Shown here: piece by piece, positions 55,901 to 64,000 of the stretch | Position numbering within the stretch: position 1 is the first letter of the stretch | How the letters are laid out: every line of letters begins with the position of its first letter | Origin: Euonymus europaeus | Taxonomy: Eukaryota > Streptophyta > Magnoliopsida > Celastrales > Celastraceae | Assembly: GCA_963580455.1 (NCBI GenBank) | Contig: OY756963.1 | Coordinates: 14,651,555-14,715,554, forward strand | Reading direction: 5' to 3' | Length of the DNA: 64,000 nt | Program-made: the position numbers and the translations under genes | The notes under the pieces: generated by a model | The model's database searches: none | The model's input: only the letters and a program-made list of their open reading frames with translations | What the model was told of the DNA's origin: nothing

Positions 55901-58260
55901 CCAAAGTTGTTAGAGGTAATTTCTTGATTTAAAGTTGTTGGATGGGAGTGTCGTTTGAATAGGACGTTTAAATTCCCTTTTATATCCGTAGATGAAAGTT
56001 TGGGTTTTAGAGTGCTAGGGATATTTACCACTGACACTTAAATTTATTTAGAGGTGACAAGTTACATGTAAACTCATAGAATATTTCATTTAGGATAATG
56101 TTAGTAGAGCTATAAGTTGTGATCGATGACTTTGACGGCATTATGATGGGTGATACTCTGCATCGGCATGTTCTGTAAAGCCTTTTAGGTGTGACACGTG
56201 GTCTAGGAGTTGCAAGTGTGATACGGAGCATCGTTGTGAATGTTGAGTTTAGTTGATTTGGGTCAAAGTAAACTGTTGAGCTACTACGTGGTGCACGAGT
56301 TACAGACTGCGATGTGTTATATACGTGTACTGTTAGGCCCTTTGTGGCTATGACGCGTGGTACAAGGATTATAGAATGTGATACTCTGTATTGGTGTGGA
56401 TACTGGAGCTTGATTGACAAGGGTAACGCAGGCTGTCGAGCGGTTACATGGTGTATGAGTTGCAAATCGAAATATGGTTTAGCTAAGAAATGATGAGGTG
56501 AAGTACTACATTAGTGCGGATGTACCTCGATTAATAGGCAAGTATCTTGTCCATGAGCAGACAATTGGGTTGTTGGTTAAGTGTTCGGGCATGGTTGTAG
56601 CGGTGAATGTATTGAAATCAAATGAGAGTGAATGTATGTGAAAAAAAAAATAGATCGAATTTATGTTGGAAAATTAAATAGAATGTGAGGTGTGGTTGAG
56701 TCACATCGAGAGCTATGGTGCAAATTGTGCACATGAGCGGATATTGATAAGTTGGTGGTTTGGGATTGGAAATGGATCGGTGATCTATAGCTGATAGTAT
56801 ACTATAAAATGGTATTGGAAGTCAATGTAATTTAGGTGGTAATTGACTTGTGTCAATTGAAATGATATTTGTGGAAATGAATAAATGTGGAGAAAAACCT
56901 AATGGGTATAAGGGTATAAAGGATAGATGGATATTAGATCACATCGAAGCATCCGAGGGATATCTAGGATGTTGTTGAATTGTTATAGTAAATATTTGTT
57001 CGAAGCCTAGCAATAACCTCCCAGTCACTTGAAATACTAGTGGGCTGAGGACGGGTTGGGGGTAGTGGCCCATGGGCTTGTGTAAAATCAGTGACCACTG
57101 GTGGTGTCAATAAATCCGGGTTGGGCTATCACAGAAAAATTGTCTTTTTATAAGTTTCGGCCCTTACCACCCATAAGGCACCTAACAGTCCAGTCAGTTC
57201 GAGGCGTAACATTACTCGAAGGGGAGATTGTTGGGGTGGTTTGTGTAAGCTAGGAGATGGAGTCTTGGTGACCCTCGTATAAAATGATGAAAAAAAAAAT
57301 GTGATGGTGAGTTTAGTGTAGAGTCATGGAAACTTCATGACGAATGGTTGTAGCTAATAGTTATCTAGTTCCATGATAAACTTATTATTTAGAGTCCATT
57401 AAGAGGGACTTGGAAATAGGATTAGCATCCTTGAGGAAGATAATCTTGAAGATTATAAAATTAAGTAAAATTTGGGGGAAACAAAATTCCTTAAGATCTA
57501 GATGTAGAGAAGGAATGAATATTTATTTAGGAACAAATGAATAACATTTGTGTACAGAATGATGGGGCGAAAATAATCCGCTCGAGAATAAGATAAATGG
57601 TCTCAAATTGTGAGAGGTACTAAATGTTTGGTAGTTGTTGATGTGTTTTATTACTAACACTAAATAGTAAAGAAATGGAGATTAATGGTGTTGATTAGGA
57701 CATCGTTGGTGAAGAGTTTAGACATTGGGTGTTTACTTCGAATGTCAATAGGATAAATATTCTCTACTAAATGGAATATGATGGCGAAGCATGAATGCTT
57801 TAGAACTAAAGGTGAGTAACCGCTAGCTATTTACAAAAGAGATTGGATATTTAGAGAATTCATTTATTAAATTCGATAATAGTAATGGTGGATAGAGTAG
57901 GAGGGACCGAATAATCCCAGAGTAATATGAAGTTTTATCGAGGCTTTGGAGTACACACTAGCATAGACTAGTTGTCCTGTGAACAAATAGTAGCAAGATG
58001 GAATTATTACTGACATTGAAGATTCGGGGAAGGCAAATGGATTCGCTAGGAATCTTTCAGAGATAATATAGATTTTGTGCTACAATTAAAGAGGATTTGG
58101 GTGAAGCAAAATCTGCACGGATGTTTTGGAGCACCACAAGAAATAGAGACACGATATGGAGTAGCTGAAAAGGCTAGGGTCGTTTATGGGGTTGCACGTT
58201 GGTGCAAGGTTACCTAAGGTTGTAGGGGTTGCAAGAAACGTGTTAGGCATTTAGACTATA
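55901..58260 (+). other. Gypsy interior, non-coding, faint protease trace
   Basis: At about 56,118-56,160 the plus strand reads VVIDDFDGIMMGDTL, resembling the end of a Ty3 protease. Elsewhere stops in all frames leave no RT, RNase H or integrase signature over 2.3 kb. It looks like filler that has replaced pol, or pol decayed beyond recognition. Confidence 0.5.
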
Positions 58261-58304
58261 TATATGGAAGGGAAACAAGGTGAATGACCATATCATTTAG
58301 GAAA

Positions 58305-58798
58305 ATGGCGAGTGGAGAAAACACCCAGGGTTGTTCAGTGAGGGTGCTAGAGGGGTTTGCTTCCAGTCATGGAATGCCTCCTCCATGTTATAAAACGGTG
58401 AGGGAACCTTCATGTGTTAGAACAACAGTCACTTTACAAAACCCAGAAGTTGAGTTGGGTGCTTTGGGATGTGTGATTAGAGCATGGACCACGTTTAATG
58501 GTAGGAAACAGGATGTCAAGGAAGAATGTGCTCGACTTATGCTTCAAAGATTGAGAAATGATCATTATGTGGAAATAGCGGGTTACAACTACGGGAAAGC
58601 AGCAGTCTAGAGATTCAACAACATGAGATTCGAAGACTCCGAAGTGAAATTATTTGTCTTAGGGATGAGAACAGAGGGTTACGAAATGAGAATGAAGTCC
58701 TGGCAAGTCAGGTCAGGGATTCAGAGAGGTTTGAGGAAGATTCTGAAGAAGAATCTGAGGAGGAATTAGTGTTTGAAGACAAGCATTGTATCACATAA
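58305..58798 (+). CDS. Accessory ORF of the gypsy element: dsRNA-binding-like domain plus coiled coil (one frameshift)
   Basis: The ATG at 58305 opens MASGENTQGCSVRVLEGFAS, then SHGMPPPCYKTVREPS, TTVTLQNPEVELGALGC and GRKQDVKEECARLMLQRLRN, ending in a TAG at 58,608. The order helix, PxPxY, beta strands, then a Lys-rich KxxxKExCAxxMLxxL helix resembles a double-stranded-RNA-binding motif (alpha-beta-beta-beta-alpha). The usual Gly-rich beta hairpin and the first Lys of the KKxAK box are only partly kept. In another frame from about 58,607 the sequence continues LEIQQHEIRRLRSEIICLRD, ENRGLRNENEVLASQVRD (heptads of a coiled coil) and the acidic tail FEEDSEEESEEELVFEDKH, stopping at 58,796. A one-base loss near 58,607 probably split one ~164-residue protein. 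It is on the sense strand about 430 bases before the 3' LTR. No known function is claimed. Confidence 0.6.
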
Positions 58799-58951
58799 GG
58801 TTAGTTGCAGGTGGTCTAGGTTATGTGTAAGAATAAAGCTCATAGAGCAACTGGAAGTTTGTGTGTATGAACTATGGGTCTTAGGAGTAAGAACCCTTGA
58901 TATTGGATGTATAACCTTATAGTGTGGTAATGTATTCCGAGTTTGTGTGCG

Positions 58952-58953
<2 letters not shown>

Positions 58954-58992
<39 letters not shown>
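58954..58992. repeat. (TA)n then (TGTA)n microsatellite
   Basis: About seventeen TA units followed by TGTATGTATG, in the gypsy interior upstream of the 3' LTR. Confidence 0.95.
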
Positions 58993-58999
<7 letters not shown>

Positions 59000-59225
59000 A
59001 TCCATATGATGGGTATATACATAGTGAGTGAAATAACTTAATGATTAGTGGAGTATGTATTTATGTGAACCATGATAGTCAATATATCTCTTGAAGAGCA
59101 TGAGTTCCATGTGGATTTTAAGATTGAGGATGGGTCAACACGCACATCAAATGTGTTGTGCAAACTTAAAGATTTAGCCAAGTTTGTTAAATTTCGGGGA
59201 CGAAATTTGTTTAAGGGGGAAGGGA

Positions 59226-61381
59226 TGTGAAACCCCGACCCAAAAATATTAAGTATGACTAAATTTTGGGTAATAAGTTTTTGGAAATGGATTCGAAGAA
59301 GTTATGGACCACTTGAGTGGTATAAGACCGTAAAGAATCGTTTTTGAACTAGGTTCGGTAAATCGGTCATAATTATTAGCACAGATGTCCGTTTGGGGTC
59401 CATAATATATCAAATCGAAGCTAAGAAAAAGACGGAGCTGAAAATATAAGGCCACACGCCTAGGGGGTGCGCCTAGGCATGTACAAAAAGACCGCCCAGT
59501 CCAGTGGGCAACAAAGATGGAATTGGTGCATGGGCGCCTAGGCGCACTCTGCCTAGGCGCACTTTCTGTGCACGCCCAGGATAGCACCCAGAACAGCGAG
59601 ATCAACCTTGAAGTTAACCAAATGCGCCTAGGCGCTCCCCGAGCAGTTAAGTGCCCCTACGCGACCAGAAAATGCATTTTTCTTGGTGAAGCGTGATTCT
59701 AGTGTGAGAGAGAGAAAAAATTAGAGAGATAAAGTGAGGTTTTGAGAGATTATTGAAGATTTGGAGCTTGGATTGAAGATTTAAACAAGATTTGGAGGAG
59801 ATTTCCAAGATTCAAGTAAGTTTTCTAGTTTTGTAAAATCTATAGTTTTTCTAGATTTCGTTTGATTTGGTAATAGATGGAATGTAGGGCTTAGATATGT
59901 TGATTCTAGGGTTATTTATGATTGTTTTACTAGGTTTGATCATTGGTTTAGGTTGAGTTTTGAATTGGGTGGAGTTTGGAGGATTTGGTGAAATCCTAGA
60001 GAGAGAAGGTATGTCTCCCTTGATTTATGATTAAATTCATGTTTTTATGGTATATGGATGTTATTGATATGAGTATATGGGATTGTTTGGTTGAAATTGA
60101 TAGGTTGAGAGAAAAGCTCGAGACCCTAGTTTTGGGGATTTGAGTTGGTAAGCTTTTGCTTGGGTAATGAGGTAGGGATTCTTAACCCATTTTCTATCGT
60201 ATTGTTTTTCTCTAAAGAGCGGTTGAAATTCTTCATTGGTCTTTATTAATTGTGTTCTTGCCTAAATTGTTCCTTAGGAAGAACGAACCTTCTTGTTGAT
60301 TATTGATAAATTTGCATACCCTTTGAATGCTTAATCATCTATTGGGCATGATAAACCTCGTTCATGCATCATGTAGTTATGTATATATATAGGATTGTTA
60401 TATATACGAGCTTCTTTTGCATGACATTATTGGACATTAATTATAGATGCATTGGGTCTACGAGTATGGACTCGTAGTATCCTTAGGTTATACTTTTGTG
60501 ATGATGTTGGATACCGAATGGGCACATTGTTTCCGGAATCGGGATTTCCATTATGAAGGTGCACCTATAGTCGTTTCGGGGCAAAGTGCAAGGGTTGCGA
60601 TGATTTTCCGGAATATTCATTGCCTGGTGCCAGGCGCTGTAGGATGTAGCCCAAGGTTATGCATTGTTGTGACATTTTAGGATGTCATGTTGCTGCATTG
60701 AGCTTGTTTCAATATTGAGTCTATACATTCTTTATGATTCATTTTATTTTCCCTACTGAGCCTCCTGCTCACCCTATTCCTTTTCTGTATCCTTCAGGTG
60801 AGACTGGTGCTGAGAACCAGGCTGCGGATCAGTAGGAGGCGGCGTAAGGCCACCCTAGGAGCACTAGGATTTGTATTTGATTGTTTGAGAACCTTGGTTA
60901 TGAATTAAGTACATATAGTACTTTAATTGGTTGACTATTATGTTGCTTAAATACCTTTTCGGTATGTTGGATGGATGGTCGGGAGGTATGCCGTGTGATC
61001 GGGACTCCCGTACCTGGATAGTGGACCTCGGGTCCGGATTGATAGACTTTGATAGTCTTCGATGATATTATTGATATGAATATGTTTTGCTTATTGATTG
61101 CATGTGATTAGGAGGCTGAGGCCCTGCCTAGTGTGTGAATGTGGATAGATGGCCAGAGGCCCTGTTAGGCTGCGGAACTTCTCTGATTATTATTGATTAT
61201 CTTTCACATGTTAAGTGAGATGTGACTCCAGGTTGGCACCCTCCGATATACGGGGAGGTGCTGTCAAATTTTTGACAGAATCCGGGGTTAGGATGGCGTG
61301 TGGTAAGATCCATATTGACGGAGTACACGCCTAAAGTGGCGCTCCCGGCTCTGTGCTTAAAATTTTGGTCGGGGCGTCATA
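59226..61381 (+). repeat. 3' LTR of the gypsy element
   Basis: 2,156 bp, mid-90s percent identical to the 5' LTR by eye. The terminal CA is mutated to TA. The extra 55-base stretch at about 60,945-61,000 shows that the 5' copy has a deletion. Confidence 0.94.
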
Positions 61382-61386
61382 TGCTA

Positions 61387-62044
61387 TCTACCTAGTTTTT
61401 CTTTTTTGTTTTCTAATCTAATGTACCAACTCTCTAACCCCTCATAGGATACAACTATTTCCCTCAATCATGGTGGACCATTATCATCTCCACCAAGTCT
61501 CCACCATCTCAATTTTCATCATCAACCCACCATTCTCCAATAAATTCTTTACCCACTTTTTGACGTAATTCCTTTTTTTCCCACTAATACCACCTTTAAT
61601 GTCACTCCATCCCCTTTTCTTCATTCATTTACCTAACCTCACCAAATATCATTTTTTTCTTGATTTTCAATTAAGGTTTTTTCCTTTTTTGACTTTCACC
61701 ACTTCTATTACCATAAGTAGTGGAAGAGGACTCTTTCTTTCGCGGGTCAGGGAGGGAGGTGGCAAAGCCAAAATAAATCTCTCCTCTTAGAGCTCATTGA
61801 GCACCCACCACCCGTGCACTTCTTTTCTTTTTCCAGAACTCCCACCATCATCACTAGCCACCATTCCCCCAACATCCCATCTTCCTTTGTTCCTACAAAC
61901 ACCTTTCTTCAACTAGGGGGTTCTCTTTCAAATAAACCCACATCAATCTTCCTCACCATAACCTCTTCACCAAACTTTGTCATCTTCTCCTCACCAACAA
62001 CCCACTTCTTCACCTGACCAACCCGCGAATCTATCATCCAAATC
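61387..62044. other. Pyrimidine-rich stretch, possibly the rest of the Copia 3 LTR
   Basis: Follows the gypsy TSD directly, so at least its left part should continue the Copia 3 LTR split at 52,854. It is unusually rich in C and T on the plus strand (many CACC, CTTC and CCA runs). Its boundary with older sequence was not found. No gene is supported. Confidence 0.4.
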
Positions 62045-62052
62045 CTTCTCAT

Positions 62053-64000
62053 CAGGGGCGGACGCAGGAATAAATGTTGGAGGGGGCCAAAATAATTTTA
62101 CGATTATACATCTTACATTATATCTGTAATATATTAAAATAAAGATCTTCGCTTTTTAAGATCACGAAAATCATCTATAACAGAATCCATACTAAACTTT
62201 TCAGCAATTTCTTTTTCAATATAAACTACTAAACAATTAGAGAGAAAGTCATCTTCCATCTTGTTTCGAAGCTTAGTCTTGACTATCTTCATAGCCGAAA
62301 ACGATCGCTCCGTAGTAGCTGTTGAAACTGGAAGTGTAAGAATAAGTGTTATAACTCTATACACAAGTGGATAAATTTCAAATTTTCTTGTCTTCACCAT
62401 CCATTGACACAAATCAGATATAGTTGACAATGTTTCAAAATCAGAAAGATTTCGAACATGATCAAAATGCCCAAATTGCATCCTTAGTTGCACCATTTCA
62501 TGATTGGCAAAGTCTTGTGGGTAAAACTTGTGTACCAACTTGCAAATGTCATCAATCCTAAATGATATACGCATCTCTCTAGGATCTAAAGCTGAACTAA
62601 GAATGAGTAGCTCCACTGTGTGATCATTGAATCTATTGTTGAGTTCTTCTGATTGAGTATCTATCACAGCATTGAAAAGGTCAAATTTGTAATGATGCTC
62701 AACTGTAATTGAATCTTCTTGATGACGAGCCCTTCTCCTCCCCTTTCTTGCAACATAATGAGCACTCATATCTGAAACAGGTATATTGACTGTCTCACAA
62801 AAAGATTTCACATTTGAAATTAATTCATCCCATCCGCTATTTCTTAATTCTTGAAGGAGTAACTTAGTAGATGAAACTAGATGCATAGCATTCAATATAT
62901 CTTGAGATTGAAGTTGTAACGCTTGACATAGCAAATCAGATATCTCAAGAATTTTTCTCGTAAGATGCATAGTGAATACAAATTCAAAAGAAGTTAATCC
63001 CTCATAAGCTGCATCTGCTTCTCCACGCTGAGCAGGTGTAGCTCCATCTTCAATGATATTCAGTAAAATTTCACAAGTTGCACTGAACATATTCATCAAG
63101 CTAGAAACAGCTTTTAGATGAGAACTCCAACGAGTATCCCCAGCCCTCTGTAAACCACCAACTTGATTAAGCCCTTTACCAGTCTCAAGCTCACCAATGG
63201 AAATTAAATGAGCAATATTTGCAGCATGAGCAGCTTTTAATTGGTCATTACGCTTACAAGAAGCGCCAACAATGTTGATGATGGAGCTCAATTTGGTGAA
63301 AAAATGATGGATAGGGATTACTTCTTTTGATGCAGCAACTAATGCCAATTGCAAACGATGAGCCAAACAATGAACATAGTAGGCATTAGGGCATTCATTT
63401 GAAATCAAAGCCTGTAACCCATTCCATTCCCCTCGCATATTACTTGCACCATCATAACCTTGTCCTCTGATATTCTGAACATCAAGATTATAATGAGAGA
63501 GGACTGAAACGATTCCAGCTTTTAATGTTAGTGCAGCAGTATCTTTAACATGAACAAGCCCAAAAAAGCGCTCTCGCACATAGCCATTTTTGTCAACAAA
63601 TCTCAATACAATAGCCATTTGCTCCTTTTTAGACTCATCTCGAGCTTCATCAACAATGATACAAAATTTAGCATCACCGATTTCTTCACGAATAGCATTC
63701 AATACTTTTGTTGCCAAGACTTGCAAAATTTCCTTTTGCACTCTTGGTGATGTATATGAGGCATTTTGTGGAGCTTTATCCAGAACTTCTGCTACTTTGT
63801 CATTGTAAGAGGATACGAAAGTCAATAGTTCAAGGAAATTCCCACGATTCGTTGACGTTTTAGTCTCATCATGACCTCTGAAAGAACATCCTTGAAATGC
63901 AAGCCACCGAGTTACTTCAATTGAAGCCTTCAATCGAAGTCGATTGTCCTTAATCTGCTTAGAAGTACATTGGACAAATCTTTTGTCAATATGCAAGTGT
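62053..64000 (-). mobile_element. hAT-superfamily transposon, 3' part, running off the window
   Basis: The left end starts CAGGGGCGGACGCAGGA at 62053, the terminal-repeat type of plant hAT elements with DUF4371 transposases. CTTCTCAT (62,045-62,052) would be its 8-bp target duplication, which must be checked at the other end outside the window. The transposase gene (62,134 on) is transcribed away from the right edge. Confidence 0.75.
62134..63996 (-). CDS. hAT-type transposase, DUF4371/hATC (ZMYM1-like), 5' end outside the window
   Basis: Open for 620 codons without a stop. The N-terminal TTF/BED-type finger is expected beyond the right edge; the first residues here (SKQIKDNRLRLKASIEVTRW) belong to the linker after it. 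DUF4371 RNase-H-like fold: FCIIVDEARDESKKEQMAIV (first catalytic Asp, about residue 117) and IRGQGYDGASNMRGEWNGLQ (second Asp, about residue 180), with YVHCLAHRLQLALV after it. C-terminal hATC domain: SATTERSFSAMKIVKTKLRN (catalytic Glu in TTER) and LSNCLVVYIEKEIAEKF. All key residues seem kept, and the frame is intact to the stop at 62,134. This copy may be functional, or a recently inserted element or a domesticated gene. It has no neighbours in an operon sense; the element boundary at 62,053 argues for mobility. Confidence 0.9.
   Translation of the reverse strand: MHIDKRFVQCTSKQIKDNRLRLKASIEVTRWLAFQGCSFRGHDETKTSTNRGNFLELLTFVSSYNDKVAEVLDKAPQNASYTSPRVQKEILQVLATKVLNAIREEIGDAKFCIIVDEARDESKKEQMAIVLRFVDKNGYVRERFFGLVHVKDTAALTLKAGIVSVLSHYNLDVQNIRGQGYDGASNMRGEWNGLQALISNECPNAYYVHCLAHRLQLALVAASKEVIPIHHFFTKLSSIINIVGASCKRNDQLKAAHAANIAHLISIGELETGKGLNQVGGLQRAGDTRWSSHLKAVSSLMNMFSATCEILLNIIEDGATPAQRGEADAAYEGLTSFEFVFTMHLTRKILEISDLLCQALQLQSQDILNAMHLVSSTKLLLQELRNSGWDELISNVKSFCETVNIPVSDMSAHYVARKGRRRARHQEDSITVEHHYKFDLFNAVIDTQSEELNNRFNDHTVELLILSSALDPREMRISFRIDDICKLVHKFYPQDFANHEMVQLRMQFGHFDHVRNLSDFETLSTISDLCQWMVKTRKFEIYPLVYRVITLILTLPVSTATTERSFSAMKIVKTKLRNKMEDDFLSNCLVVYIEKEIAEKFSMDSVIDDFRDLKKRRSLF

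Larger units (their letters stand above)
52855..61381 (+). mobile_element. Ty3/gypsy element, non-autonomous, with TSD TGCTA
   Basis: 8,527 bp. LTRs are 52855-54984 and 59226-61381, starting TGTGAAACCCCGACCC and ending GGCGTCACA (right copy mutated to GCGTCATA). TSD TGCTA is at 52850-52854 and 61382-61386. A degenerate initiator-Met primer-binding site (TTTGTTATCGGAG) follows the left LTR. The polypurine tract (TTAAGGGGGAAGGGA) precedes the right LTR, itself after GGGGACGAAATTTG, a phrase common at gypsy interior ends. The interior has gag-like and protease remnants but no RT, RNase H or integrase that I can find, plus an unusual 3' reading frame (58,305-58,798). Confidence 0.93.

Noticed and set aside
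56025..56465. 146-codon minus-strand frame in the gypsy interior
   Set aside because: Antisense to the element, no motif, and it overlaps the trace of the protease on the plus strand.
1..64000. tRNA, rRNA or other structured RNA genes
   Set aside because: No clover-leaf with consensus A and B boxes or rRNA signature was noticed on either strand. A covariance-model search would be needed to exclude small ones.

Overview
This window looks like nuclear DNA of a flowering plant, almost certainly a eudicot. It is AT-rich, has spliced genes and holds plant-type transposons of nearly every class. The only host gene I can name with confidence is the nuclear gene for the C-terminal half of mitochondrial ribosomal protein L2 (8.5-11.9 kb, minus strand). 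A split mitochondrial rpl2 whose 3' half moved to the nucleus is established for eudicots. Nearly everything else is nested mobile elements, and for most of them exact ends and target-site duplications (TSDs) can be read directly.

Layout. 0.3-5.5 kb: a complete Tork/Tnt1-like Copia element (minus) with two 501-bp LTRs, TSD TAAAA and two in-frame stops. 6.5-6.7 kb: a 3x41-bp tandem repeat. 7.3-7.7 kb: a 397-bp TRIM element. 8.5-11.9 kb: nuclear mitochondrial-type RPL2. 12.6-17.2 kb: a full-length hAT transposon (8-bp TSD) inserted in a HARBI1-like gene remnant. 18.5-27.1 kb: a decayed Copia element (plus) that was itself hit by a ~1.1-kb insertion, a 2.18-kb solo LTR (TSD GCTTG) and a Tourist-like MITE (TSD TTA). 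27.2-27.8 kb: a second, truncated copy of the RPL2 promoter and first exon. 28.5-35.2 kb: three near-identical 2.24-kb tandem units, each with a palindromic MITE and a LINE 3' end. The LINE is complete only after the last unit (34.5-39.9 kb). 42.2-46.6 kb: a whole PIF/Harbinger transposon (TSD TTA) with transposase and MYB-like genes. 46.6-47.8 kb: unrecognised exon-like fragments. 47.9-52.7 kb and on: a third, badly decayed Copia element (minus). A Ty3/gypsy element (52.9-61.4 kb, TSD TGCTA) is inserted in that element's LTR. 62.1 kb to the end: a hAT-superfamily transposase of the DUF4371/ZMYM1-like type, running off the window.

The most unusual coding signal is in the Ty3/gypsy element. 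It has gag-like and zinc-knuckle remnants but no recognisable reverse transcriptase or integrase. Just before its 3' LTR it carries a small sense-strand reading frame that resembles a double-stranded-RNA-binding fold followed by a coiled coil and an acidic tail. The other striking features are the nested tandem triplication, which froze a LINE insertion inside a repeat array, and the duplicated RPL2 promoter. Most nonsense mutations seen in the elements are C-to-T type (TGG to TGA, CGA to TGA, CAG to TAG), as expected of old methylated repeats.
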